Shown here: piece by piece, positions 1 through 8,953 of the stretch
How positions within the stretch are numbered: position 1 is the stretch's first letter
How the letters are laid out: the number at the start of each line of letters is the position of its first letter
NCBI GenBank assembly: GCA_947302765.1
Contig: CAMYWN010000004.1
Coordinates: 1 to 36,846, forward strand
Length of the DNA: 36,846 nt
DNA from: an uncultured Candidatus Saccharibacteria bacterium
GTDB taxonomy: Bacteria > Patescibacteriota > Saccharimonadia > Saccharimonadales > Saccharimonadaceae
Reading direction: 5' to 3'
Translations under genes and position numbers: made by a program
The notes under the pieces: generated by a model
What the model saw: only the letters and a program-made list of their open reading frames with translations
The model's database searches: none
Told to the model about the DNA's origin: nothing

Positions 1-36
1 CCTCAAAATTTCTCCGCGGGTTATATTTTTGGGAGG

Positions 37-187
37 TTTATATGGCTTTTATGGGGGTATGGACTAGGTTTTGTCTCCTTCTATGCTTTCTTACACCTGC
101 CCGGCATAGCAATACTCGTCTTTCTCTCCTTTCACGAGATCTACGGTTCCCAGCTTCTGGTCCATACCTCCATAAAAGTCATATAAA
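37..187 (+). ncRNA. Candidate structured RNA: 32-bp near-perfect inverted repeat (37-68 with 156-187) closing an 87-nt loop with two internal stems
   Basis: Hand pairing 37-68/156-187 has no unpaired base; the only four non-Watson-Crick pairs (45-179, 55-169, 65-159, 68-156) are all G.U when read as + strand RNA. Inner stems are 81-86/104-109 (ctatgc/gcatag) and 115-119/134-138 (ctcgt/acgag). Confidence 0.55.
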
Positions 188-213
188 AGTACATTGAAAG
201 TAGGTGATAGTCG

Positions 214-546
214 GTGGATACTAACAAAAAAGTAGAAAAAAAGTCTCGTAGATGTGCTCCGGCTATGACTCCCGAAGCTAGAGAGAACCAATTAATAGCG
301 TTGGCTTATGACGAAACCGAAAGAAGGATAAGGTCTGGGAAAGCTTCTTCCCAAGAATTAGTTCATTTTTTAAGAATGGGTTCTGCAAAAGAACGACAAG
401 AGATGGAAATACAAGAAATGAGAAAAGAATTAATGGAAGCAAAGACCGAGGCTATTAAATCGCAACAAAGACAGGAAGAATTACTTGAGAAAGCCATTGA
501 CGCATTTACTTCATATCGTTACGACGGTGGTGTTGAAGATGATTAA
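214..546 (+). CDS. Hypothetical phage protein, position and composition compatible with a terminase small subunit-like protein (GTG start)
   Basis: 110-aa ORF, charged helical protein, aggtga SD upstream of GTG, lies at head of packaging module. Confidence 0.6.
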   Translation: MDTNKKVEKKSRRCAPAMTPEARENQLIALAYDETERRIRSGKASSQELVHFLRMGSAKERQEMEIQEMRKELMEAKTEAIKSQQRQEELLEKAIDAFTSYRYDGGVEDD

Positions 547-976
547 AACATATTCTCAAATGCTAGAACATAAAACATTTGAAGATAGATTTAATTTTCT
601 GAAAACAACCGCTTTAGTAGGCGATATTACATTTGGAGGGCATCGATGGTTAAATCAAGATTTTTATAGATCTACAGCTTGGAGAAAAATTAGACGAGAA
701 GTCATCATAAGAGACAACGGGTGCGATCTTGCTATAGAAGATCGCCCAATATCAAGAGAAGAAGGTCTAATAGTTCATCATATAAATCCGATAACAGAAA
801 CGGATATTTATGAGATGACGCCTTTAGCTTTTGATCCTGAATTCTTGGTTTGTGTTTCGACAACAACGCATAATGCAATACATTATGGGGATTCGAATCT
901 TCTAATACCTTCGAATTTTATTGAGCGAACCCCATTTGATACAGTTCCTTGGAGGAAGGGAGGATTCGATGAGTGA
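539..976 (+). CDS. HNH endonuclease-like protein
   Basis: ATG at 539 overlaps the end of the previous ORF; protein contains FYRSTAWRKIRREVIIRDNGCDLA...IVHHINPIT...HNAIHYG, an HNH-like arrangement near the terminase. Confidence 0.75.
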   Translation: MIKTYSQMLEHKTFEDRFNFLKTTALVGDITFGGHRWLNQDFYRSTAWRKIRREVIIRDNGCDLAIEDRPISREEGLIVHHINPITETDIYEMTPLAFDPEFLVCVSTTTHNAIHYGDSNLLIPSNFIERTPFDTVPWRKGGFDE

Positions 977-1307
977 TGTTATTTTAGAGTCGGTTAAGGA
1001 AGATTTAGGAATACCGCTAACAGTAGACGCTTTTGATAGTTCTTTAATTAGAAACATAAATTCTGTATTTATGATACTTACTGAGTTTGGAATTGGCGAA
1101 AGAGGTTTTTCCCTTACATCAGGAGATGAAGAATGGTCTGATTATCTTAAAGATATAGATCAACTTGAGACGGTCAGAACATACGTTTATCTTCGAGTAA
1201 GAATGGTGTTTGATCCACCAACAACATCTTTCGTTCTTCAAGCTTTTAAAGATCAAATTGCCGAATTGGAATTTAGACTTAATGTTTTAGTCGATCCTAT
1301 TGTATAA
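969..1307 (+). CDS. gp6-like head-tail connector protein
   Basis: ATG at 969; ...RNINSVFMILTEFGIG...WSDYL...VRTYVYLRVRMVFDPPTTSFVLQAFKDQIAELEFRLNVLVDP matches the familiar gp6-like connector pattern. Confidence 0.7.
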   Translation: MSDVILESVKEDLGIPLTVDAFDSSLIRNINSVFMILTEFGIGERGFSLTSGDEEWSDYLKDIDQLETVRTYVYLRVRMVFDPPTTSFVLQAFKDQIAELEFRLNVLVDPIV

Positions 1308-1330
1308 TTAACAGTAGAGAGGTGAGATAA

Positions 1331-1597
1331 ATGGAAGACGTTTATAGTAAGAAAGAATGTATCATGGGTGTTATTAGGGGAGTCGTTCCTGTTATAGTCA
1401 CTATTCTTACCATTTGTGGCATAAGCGCTGATGCTGATATTATTCTTACTGTTATAGGATCGGTTTTATCGATCGTTACTTTTGTTTGGTCTTGGTGGAA
1501 GAATAATAACATTACTCTTGCTGCGCAACAGGCACAGAAAGTCCTTGATGATTTGAAGAGTGGAGAGGAGTTAGACAATGGCGGAGCAGACGAATAG
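1331..1597 (+). CDS. SPP1-type phage holin-like membrane protein
   Basis: Two hydrophobic segments followed by WSWWKNNNITLAAQQAQKVLDDLK; gaggtga SD. Confidence 0.65.
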   Translation: MEDVYSKKECIMGVIRGVVPVIVTILTICGISADADIILTVIGSVLSIVTFVWSWWKNNNITLAAQQAQKVLDDLKSGEELDNGGADE

Positions 1598-2213
1598 AGA
1601 GTATATTTCTGAGGATACTTTGAATTCTGGCTCCGAGTTTCTTATGCATTATGGTGTTAAGGGAATGAAGTGGAATAAGCATAAGAAGATATCTAATCCG
1701 GTTATCGAGGGTTTAGGTTTAGGAGCAAGAGTAAAGGCGGAATGGGAGAGCGCTCCTTTGAAATGGACTGCAAAAGACACAGCCGCTAATAATAGAGGAG
1801 CGGCAATAAGAAAAAGATATGAGACTCGTGACGCAGCCGTAAAGACTGCAATTAATTCCGGTTTAAAGGGCGCCACAAAAACTGCAATTAATAAAACACG
1901 TTCCGATTCTACTAAAAAGATTAGCTCTGCTACGTTAAAGGGACTTGGTGATCGTCACCCTTCGCGTTCTGCTCAATTTGTTGGTCGTAATGCCGTTCTC
2001 AGGGGCCTTTCGAAAAATCCAAAAGCAAAAGCAAATTATCTTAAAGCAGAGAGAACTAGAATAAATCATAGGCAAGCAAAAGCTTCTTTGCAATTAGCAA
2101 AAGGTTATGCGAAGATCAACAAGTTCTTCAAAATAAAGCCAAACGCGAAAAATAAGAAAGCCGCTAATAAGAATTGGCGTAAAAATCGCGACATTTTTTA
2201 TGAGAGTTTGTGA
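1578..2213 (+). CDS. Phage protein with N-terminal HYGVKGMKW motif and basic body
   Basis: MAEQ...FLMHYGVKGMKWNKHKK; lysine-rich C-terminal body; overlaps end of upstream gene. Confidence 0.75.
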   Translation: MAEQTNREYISEDTLNSGSEFLMHYGVKGMKWNKHKKISNPVIEGLGLGARVKAEWESAPLKWTAKDTAANNRGAAIRKRYETRDAAVKTAINSGLKGATKTAINKTRSDSTKKISSATLKGLGDRHPSRSAQFVGRNAVLRGLSKNPKAKANYLKAERTRINHRQAKASLQLAKGYAKINKFFKIKPNAKNKKAANKNWRKNRDIFYESL

Positions 2214-2264
2214 TTCTTAAAGGAGTAAAAATGTTAAAGAAAATTGAAAGGAGGGATGTGTGAT

Positions 2265-3137
2265 ATGGATACACTTTCGTCCAATGCGGATTTGATTAGT
2301 AGGGGAAGTAAAGCTGCCAATGAGTATTTAGCTCATCATGGAATTAAGGGTATGCAATGGGGCGTCCGAAGAACAGCGGCCCAGCTAGGTCATGCCACCG
2401 TTAAAATCGGAAAGGCTACTGTTAAAGTCGCGAAAGGAACTGCAAATACGGTTGTGAAAGGCCGTGCCAAAATAAATAGTATAAGGACAAAGCGTGCTGC
2501 AGCTAAAGAAGTTAAGAAGGACACGAAGAAAGAAGAGCTTACTGACGAGAGACGGAAGATTGCAGATGCTTATAAGATAGCTTCTAATACCAGGAGTGCT
2601 AGAACTTTATCAAAGCATATGGGAGTCCTTACAGATGCTGAATTGAATAAGAGAATAGATAGATTAAAGAAAGAAAACGAAGTTCGTGAAATGGCAGCGA
2701 AGGAAAGGGAGCGCGGACGTAGTTGGATTTCCAAGTCTTTGGAGAATTCAGCAAAGACTTCGTTTAGCAATGTGACCACTTATGGAATGACTAAACTTGG
2801 AAAGCATATGGTTGATGGTTTATTAGATAGCGCTTTATCTGGCTCTGGAGGTAAGGATTCTGGTGGATCTGGAGGTAAGGATTCTGGTGGCTCTGGAAGC
2901 AAGGGCTCAAAGAGTTCAAGCTCTAAGGGATCGTCGATAGATGTTAAATATAATAATAAATCCTACACTAGACCGAGCGGTAAGGTGAAATCTAATAATA
3001 GATCTTATAAATCTTATGGCGTCTCTGCCATAAATCAGTTTAAGAATAACAAGACTTATGGCTCTTCTCAGTCTGTAGAAAGAAAGTCGTTCTCATTTGG
3101 TGATGTTGCATATGATGACCTTTTTGATGTAGATTAA
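2265..3137 (+). CDS. Second HxGxKGMxW motif protein, Ser/Gly-rich C-terminus
   Basis: YLAHHGIKGMQWGVRR near N-terminus; SGGKDSGGSGGKDSGGSGSKGSKSSSSKG tract. ATG at 2265 has the better spacing to AAAGGAGGG than the listed start at 2244. Confidence 0.7.
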   Translation: MDTLSSNADLISRGSKAANEYLAHHGIKGMQWGVRRTAAQLGHATVKIGKATVKVAKGTANTVVKGRAKINSIRTKRAAAKEVKKDTKKEELTDERRKIADAYKIASNTRSARTLSKHMGVLTDAELNKRIDRLKKENEVREMAAKERERGRSWISKSLENSAKTSFSNVTTYGMTKLGKHMVDGLLDSALSGSGGKDSGGSGGKDSGGSGSKGSKSSSSKGSSIDVKYNNKSYTRPSGKVKSNNRSYKSYGVSAINQFKNNKTYGSSQSVERKSFSFGDVAYDDLFDVD

Positions 3138-3154
3138 GTAGGAGGTGACCGGTC

Positions 3155-4900
3155 ATGGCTTTATCAAATTATGCAGTACCAGTATACTATGGCCGGTTTA
3201 GGGATCAAGTATTAAAGGGCGAGATTCCCGTTAATAAGGAAATCGCAATGGAGATGAACAGAATCGATCAGCTTATAGAAAATCCAGGAATCTACTACGA
3301 TCCAGAAGCGGTTGAGAAATGGATCTCCTATTGCGAAGGCGAGATGACCCTGACTGATGGAAGCGATTTGAAACTTCTTGACACTTTCAAGTTATGGGGA
3401 GAACAAGTCCTTGGTTGGTGGTATTTCGTCGAACGGTCTCTCCCCGTTCCAAACCCTAATGGACGAGGAGTTCATTTCATAAATAAAAAAATAAAGAAAC
3501 GTTTGATCAACAAGCAATATCTGATAGTCGCAAGAGGTGCCGCAAAATCCATGTATGGCGCTATGTTTCAGAGTTACTTTCTCAATTGCGATCCATCCAC
3601 CACGGTTCAGATAGCAACTGCACCAACAATGAAACAAGCAGAAGAGGTTATGGCTCCGCAGAGAACGGCGATCGTCAGAGCAAAGGGACCGTATTTCAAG
3701 TTTTTAACAGATGGTTCCATACAGAACACAACTGGTAATAGAATGGATAGAGTCAAATTAGCGTCTACCAAAAAAGGAATCGAAAATTTCCTGACGGGTT
3801 CAATTTGTGAAGTTCGTCCTATGTCTATTAATAAACTTCAGGGAGCAAGACCAAAGGTGTGTACCGTTGATGAGTGGCTTTCTGGGGATATTAGGGAAGA
3901 TGTAATAGGCGCTCTTGAACAGGGCGCTTCAAAGCTTGATGACTATCTTATAATCGCCATGAGTTCTGAAGGAACTGTTAGAAACAACGCGGGCGATACC
4001 ATAAAGATGGAGCTTCTTTCCATATTAAAAGGAGAATACGTTAATCCTCACGTGTCTATATGGTATTATAAGCTTGATGATATTAAAGAAGTAAGCGATC
4101 CTAGCATGTGGCTTAAAGCCAATCCTAATTTGGGAAAGACCGTAACATACGAGACATATCAACTTGATGTAGAGAGAGCGGAGAATGCCCCTGCAGCAAG
4201 GAATGATATTTTAGCAAAACGTTTCGGCATTCCCATGGAGGGTTATACATACTTCTTCACATATGAGGAAACGCTTCCGCATCGTCAGAAAAGCTTTTGG
4301 CAAATGCCTTGTTCTTTAGGGATTGACTTATCCCAAGGAGATGACTTTTGTGCTTTTACGTTTTTATTCCCATTGCGCCAAAATGAATTCGGTGTAAAGA
4401 CTCGAAGTTATATAACTTCTCATACTTTGATGAAACTCCCAAATGCGATTCGTCAAAAGTATGACGAGTTTATAAACGAAGGTTCATTAATGGTTCTTGA
4501 CGGAACCGTTTTGGATATGATGGATGTTTACGAAGATCTTGACGAGTTCATAATCACGAAAAGCTATGACGTTCGTTGTATAGGATACGATCCTTATAAT
4601 GCAAAGGACTTCATAAATAGATGGAAAACGGAAAACGGGCCTTATGGTATTGAAAAGGTGATTCAAGGTGCAAAAACAGAATCTGTTCCTTTGGGTGAAT
4701 TGAAAAAGCTTGCGGAAGAGAGATTGTTGATATTTGATCAAGCTTTAATGTCGTTTGCAATGGGGAATGCGATTACTCTTGAAGATACTAACGGAAATCG
4801 AAAGCTTTTAAAGCGTCGCTATAATGAGAAGATTGATAACGTATCCGCTATGATGGACGCTTATGTTGCATGGAAACTTAATAGAGACGCGTTCGAATAA
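3155..4900 (+). CDS. terL: Terminase large subunit
   Basis: 581 aa; P-loop-like VARGAAKSMYGAMF, Walker B-like VCTVDEW, nuclease-region GIDLSQGDDFCAFTFLFP. Confidence 0.9.
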   Translation: MALSNYAVPVYYGRFRDQVLKGEIPVNKEIAMEMNRIDQLIENPGIYYDPEAVEKWISYCEGEMTLTDGSDLKLLDTFKLWGEQVLGWWYFVERSLPVPNPNGRGVHFINKKIKKRLINKQYLIVARGAAKSMYGAMFQSYFLNCDPSTTVQIATAPTMKQAEEVMAPQRTAIVRAKGPYFKFLTDGSIQNTTGNRMDRVKLASTKKGIENFLTGSICEVRPMSINKLQGARPKVCTVDEWLSGDIREDVIGALEQGASKLDDYLIIAMSSEGTVRNNAGDTIKMELLSILKGEYVNPHVSIWYYKLDDIKEVSDPSMWLKANPNLGKTVTYETYQLDVERAENAPAARNDILAKRFGIPMEGYTYFFTYEETLPHRQKSFWQMPCSLGIDLSQGDDFCAFTFLFPLRQNEFGVKTRSYITSHTLMKLPNAIRQKYDEFINEGSLMVLDGTVLDMMDVYEDLDEFIITKSYDVRCIGYDPYNAKDFINRWKTENGPYGIEKVIQGAKTESVPLGELKKLAEERLLIFDQALMSFAMGNAITLEDTNGNRKLLKRRYNEKIDNVSAMMDAYVAWKLNRDAFE

Positions 4901-4933
4901 AGATTCGATCTTTATAGAAGAGAGGTGATCCTA

Positions 4934-6229
4934 TTGGCATTACAAGAAAGGCTGAAACATGCCTGGAATGCATTTCGGAATAAAGATCCTTCGGAATCTT
5001 TTTCAAACTATGATCTTCCGGTCGATCTTGGCCCAGCTTATATAGATCGTCCAAGGGTGTTACGATCATATACCCTTAGCCAACGTTCTATAATTGCTTC
5101 AATTTACAATAAGATTTCACTTGATGCAGCCGCTGTCAAAGTCGAGCATGTAAAAGTTGATGAGGCGGGTAGATACTCGGAAACCGTAGATTCTTCGTTG
5201 AATTATATTCTAACAGAAGAAGCCAACATAGATCAAACGGCTTTTGCCTTCAAGCAGGATGTTTTCTATTCGATGCTCGAAACTGGTCATGTTGCCATAT
5301 TTCCAGAGAATACAGATGTCGATGTCAGAATCAAGGATTCTTTTAAGATGTCGTCAGTGAGGGCTGGAAAAATTGTTCAATGGTTTCCAAAGCAGGTTCT
5401 CGTTGAGGGATGGAATAGTGAAAGATCTACGACACAGCAGATATATTTGCCGAAATCGGCAGTTGCTATCATAGAGAATCCGTTTTACTCGGTAATGAAC
5501 GAGCCGAATTCAATTCTTCAAAGGCTTATCAAGAAACTTAACCAACTTGACGCCATTGATGATCAATCTGGTTCCGGTAAATTGGATCTTATAATCCAAC
5601 TTCCGTATGCCTTGAAGTCTGAACTTAGACAACAGCAAGCAGAAACCAGGAAGAAGCAACTCGAAGAGCAATTGGAGAACAGCAAGTACGGCATAGGTTA
5701 TATAGATGCGACAGAACACGTTACTCAATTGAATCGCGCTGTAGAAAACAATCTTATGGGACAGATCGAGTATCTTACGAAGCTTCTATATAGTCAGTTG
5801 GGGTTGACCGATGATATTATGAGTGGCTTGGCTAGCGAAGAGGTAATGCAGAACTACTACAAGCGAGTTATAGGTGCTATCCTAGAAGCGTTTGTTCAGG
5901 AAATCAGCAGGAAATTCTTAACCAAGACCGCAAGAGCTCAGAACCAAAGAATCATGTATTTCAATGATCCGTTCAGATTCACGGCTCCTGAGAAGATGGC
6001 CGATATTGCGGACAAGTTTACGAGAAACGAAATTCTCGAAGCTAATTATATTCGTACGGTTATGGGAATCAGACCTTCTGAAGATCCTAAGGCCGACGAG
6101 CTTCATAATGCTAATCTTTCCCAACCAAAATGGGTCGAAGACGAGAGATACAACCGTCAAGATGTCCCAGATTTGGAAAGAGAAAGAGAAGAAGCAGCTT
6201 TGTCCGAAATGCTGGATCAGAACAGTTAG
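4934..6229 (+). CDS. Portal protein (probable TTG start)
   Basis: About 430 aa, directly after TerL; GAGGTGATCC SD just upstream of TTG 4934; portal-like body. Confidence 0.8.
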   Translation: MALQERLKHAWNAFRNKDPSESFSNYDLPVDLGPAYIDRPRVLRSYTLSQRSIIASIYNKISLDAAAVKVEHVKVDEAGRYSETVDSSLNYILTEEANIDQTAFAFKQDVFYSMLETGHVAIFPENTDVDVRIKDSFKMSSVRAGKIVQWFPKQVLVEGWNSERSTTQQIYLPKSAVAIIENPFYSVMNEPNSILQRLIKKLNQLDAIDDQSGSGKLDLIIQLPYALKSELRQQQAETRKKQLEEQLENSKYGIGYIDATEHVTQLNRAVENNLMGQIEYLTKLLYSQLGLTDDIMSGLASEEVMQNYYKRVIGAILEAFVQEISRKFLTKTARAQNQRIMYFNDPFRFTAPEKMADIADKFTRNEILEANYIRTVMGIRPSEDPKADELHNANLSQPKWVEDERYNRQDVPDLEREREEAALSEMLDQNS

Positions 6230-6241
6230 GAGTGTGTACGT

Positions 6242-8233
6242 ATGAAGTATGATTTTGGGGGTTATGCCACCAGAAACAATCTTCGATGCTCCGATGGCCG
6301 GACGATCCGGCCTGGGGCGTTCAACGATTGTGATGGCGCAGTGGTTCCTCTTGTTTGGAACCATAGGCATGAGTCCGGTGATAATGTTTTAGGCCATGCG
6401 CTTTTAGAGAATAGATCCGATGGCGTGTATGCCTATTGTCTGTGCAATGACACGGAGCAAGGAGCAAACGCCAAGGAGCTTGTCCGACATGGAGACATAG
6501 AGGCGTTATCTATTTACGCAAACGACCTTAAGCAAGTTCCGACCAAGAGCGGCAAGGATGTCGTACATGGCGTTATCAGAGAAGTTAGTCTTGTTCTCGC
6601 AGGAGCGAATCCTGGCGCCATGATCGACTCGATTTCCTTCGAGCATTCCGATGGAAGCGCCTATGAACCGGAGGCGATTATCTATACTGGAGAGTATATT
6701 AATCCCGAGAATGGCGATTACGTTAAGCATGACGCCGAGAACGAGTCGGAAACCGAGTTCATTGCCGAGGTCGAAGAGCCTGAAACTTCCGAAAACGATA
6801 ATGATCAGGAAGAAACCGAAGAGATGGCCCACTCGAATGAAAGTGAGGAAACCGAAATGGCAGATAACAACGAGCTCACCGTCATGGACGTTTACGAGTC
6901 TATGAGTGATGAGCAGAAGGACGTTGTCGCATATTTCGTCGGTCTTGCGCTTGAGGAGACCGAGGGCGGCGACGATGTTGAGCATAGTGATATTGAAGAT
7001 GGAGGTAATGATAACATGAAGCATAATGTTTTCGAGGGTTCGAATGAGAATGGAACCGACGTTCTTAGCCACTCCCAGAAGATGGAAGTGTTTGATTCTG
7101 TTATGTCCGATGCACGTGCCTATGGTTCGTTCCATGATTCCATGATGGCCCATGCCGCGGAGTATGGTATCGACAATGTTGATATTCTGTTCCCGGATGC
7201 CAAGGATATTCGCAATACCCCTGATTTCATCAAGCGCGAGATGGCTTGGGTTTCTGCGGTTATGGGTGGTACCCGTCACACGCCGTTCAGCCGTATTCGC
7301 TCGAAGGTTGTTGACATCACGGCTGACGAGGCCCGTGCGAGGGGTTATGTCAAGGGTAATCAGAAGGTCAATGAGGTCATCACCGCCGCCAAGCGCGAGA
7401 CCACGCCTCAGACGATCTACAAGAAGCAGAAGCTTGATCGCGACGATGTTCTCGACATCACCGATTTCGATGTCATTGCGTGGCTCTGGTCCGAGATGAG
7501 GATCATGCTTGATGAGGAAATCGCTCGCGCCATCCTTATCGGCGATGGTCGTGCCGCTGATGATCCCGACAAGATCAAGGAGGCTAACGTTCGCCCGATC
7601 GTTGGTGATTCCGATCTTTATTCGCTTAAGGTCGATGTCAGCGATTCGGCGCATAGCGATTACAGGGTTCTCATCGAGGAGATCTCGAAGTCGAACAAGG
7701 ATTATCGTGGTTCCGGCAATCCGGTCTTCTTCTGCTCGCCCGAGGTTCATAGCGAGATGCTTTGGACGAAGGATCAGATGGGCCGCAAGCTTTATGATTC
7801 CGACGCCGAGCTTTGCTCCGCTCTTCGAGTCAGCAAGATCATCGAGGTTCCGCTGATGGCCGACTTCGTCTACAAGTATAACAGCGTTGACCACTTCATC
7901 AAGGGAATCAAGGTCAACCTCATCGACTACACCATCGGTACGGATCGAGGCGGCCAGATCAGCCAGTTCGAGGACTTCGACATCGACTACAACCAGCAGA
8001 AGTATCTGCTTGAGACCCGCATGTCCGGTGCGATGACTCTTCCGCAGGCCGCTCAGATCTACCGTAAGGTTGTTACTTACACCGAGGTCACCGAGGCTGA
8101 GACTGGCGATCCGATTCCGGCGAATAGCTACTACGAGCGTAGCGGCGCTGGCACCGCTGCTGATCCGTATGTGTACACTCTTACCGAGGACACCACGGTT
8201 CAGTCCGGTACCACCTATTACACCCGTAGCTAA
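6242..8233 (+). CDS. HK97-type prohead protease / major capsid protein fusion ORF
   Basis: N-terminal VPLVWNHRH ... IREVSLVLAGANPGA protease signature, acidic linker, then HK97-fold capsid region (NVDILFPDAKDIRNTPDFIKREMAWVSAVMGGTRHTPFSRIRS...). Confidence 0.85.
   Translation: MKYDFGGYATRNNLRCSDGRTIRPGAFNDCDGAVVPLVWNHRHESGDNVLGHALLENRSDGVYAYCLCNDTEQGANAKELVRHGDIEALSIYANDLKQVPTKSGKDVVHGVIREVSLVLAGANPGAMIDSISFEHSDGSAYEPEAIIYTGEYINPENGDYVKHDAENESETEFIAEVEEPETSENDNDQEETEEMAHSNESEETEMADNNELTVMDVYESMSDEQKDVVAYFVGLALEETEGGDDVEHSDIEDGGNDNMKHNVFEGSNENGTDVLSHSQKMEVFDSVMSDARAYGSFHDSMMAHAAEYGIDNVDILFPDAKDIRNTPDFIKREMAWVSAVMGGTRHTPFSRIRSKVVDITADEARARGYVKGNQKVNEVITAAKRETTPQTIYKKQKLDRDDVLDITDFDVIAWLWSEMRIMLDEEIARAILIGDGRAADDPDKIKEANVRPIVGDSDLYSLKVDVSDSAHSDYRVLIEEISKSNKDYRGSGNPVFFCSPEVHSEMLWTKDQMGRKLYDSDAELCSALRVSKIIEVPLMADFVYKYNSVDHFIKGIKVNLIDYTIGTDRGGQISQFEDFDIDYNQQKYLLETRMSGAMTLPQAAQIYRKVVTYTEVTEAETGDPIPANSYYERSGAGTAADPYVYTLTEDTTVQSGTTYYTRS
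7016..8233 (+). CDS. Possible separately translated major capsid protein from an internal in-frame start
   Basis: GGAGGT at 7001-7006, 9-nt spacer, ATG 7016, in frame with 6242; encodes MKHNVFEGSNENG... and coincides with the start of the capsid-like region. Confidence 0.45.
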   Translation: MKHNVFEGSNENGTDVLSHSQKMEVFDSVMSDARAYGSFHDSMMAHAAEYGIDNVDILFPDAKDIRNTPDFIKREMAWVSAVMGGTRHTPFSRIRSKVVDITADEARARGYVKGNQKVNEVITAAKRETTPQTIYKKQKLDRDDVLDITDFDVIAWLWSEMRIMLDEEIARAILIGDGRAADDPDKIKEANVRPIVGDSDLYSLKVDVSDSAHSDYRVLIEEISKSNKDYRGSGNPVFFCSPEVHSEMLWTKDQMGRKLYDSDAELCSALRVSKIIEVPLMADFVYKYNSVDHFIKGIKVNLIDYTIGTDRGGQISQFEDFDIDYNQQKYLLETRMSGAMTLPQAAQIYRKVVTYTEVTEAETGDPIPANSYYERSGAGTAADPYVYTLTEDTTVQSGTTYYTRS

Positions 8234-8307
8234 TTCTGTGTTTTCGTCAAAATGGGAGTGTTTTGTATAAACCGCTTCTTTAATGACAATTTAAGGAGGA
8301 TGACGTC

Positions 8308-8628
8308 ATGGCAAAATTCTACGGGACTATAGGATTCGTCAGAACCGTCGATGATGGTCATGGCGTCTATCTTCCTGTTGAAGAAGAAATCGCATATGTC
8401 GGGGATCTTATAAGAAATAATAAAAGATGGAGTAAACCTGAGTCCATTAATTCTGAACTTGTTATGTCTAACGAGATAAGCATAGTCGCCGATGATTATA
8501 TTTTAGAAAATCAAGCTTATATAAAGTATGTGACTATTAATGGCAATCCTGTTAAATGGAAGATAAACACTATAGCGATTGAATACCCAAGGATAAAACT
8601 TGAGATTGGTGGTGTTTACAATGAGTAA
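8308..8628 (+). CDS. Head-tail adaptor / head closure-like protein
   Basis: About 106 aa, position directly after capsid; strong aaggagg SD. Confidence 0.55.
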   Translation: MAKFYGTIGFVRTVDDGHGVYLPVEEEIAYVGDLIRNNKRWSKPESINSELVMSNEISIVADDYILENQAYIKYVTINGNPVKWKINTIAIEYPRIKLEIGGVYNE

Positions 8629-8938
8629 TGAGCCAAGAAGATTTTCTTTTCAAGATTCTCTTGAAGAGATTCTTGGATCTACAAATGTATACTTCCAGCC
8701 TCCAGAGAATGTAAAATTAATATTTCCAGCCATTATATATACTAAAAGAGCTGGCGATTATAGATATGCCGATAATCGTTCGTATACAAGAATTCAAGGT
8801 TATGACGTAATGGTAATCTCCAAAGATCCAGATTTTGTAGATACTCTTGATATTCCTGATAGATTTCCGATGTGCCGTTTTGATAGGCATTTTGTATCGG
8901 ATAATCTGAATCATGATGTTTTCGTAATCTATTATTAA
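8621..8938 (+). CDS. Tail terminator/completion-like protein
   Basis: ATG 8621 overlapping the previous gene; size and order typical of the head-tail joining module. Confidence 0.5.
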   Translation: MSNEPRRFSFQDSLEEILGSTNVYFQPPENVKLIFPAIIYTKRAGDYRYADNRSYTRIQGYDVMVISKDPDFVDTLDIPDRFPMCRFDRHFVSDNLNHDVFVIYY

Positions 8939-8953
8939 AAAGGAGGCCACATA

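Noticed and set aside
42-197. 51-codon + strand ORF (MAFMGVWTRFCLLL...) with gggagg upstream, and minus ORF 91..291
   Set aside because: Both fall inside the long RNA-type stem-loop; no family resemblance. A leader peptide is possible but not supported over a non-coding RNA.
6506-7894. 462-aa ORF on the minus strand across protease/capsid
   Set aside because: Antisense shadow of a GC-biased codon pattern in a confident + strand gene; no SD or family signature.
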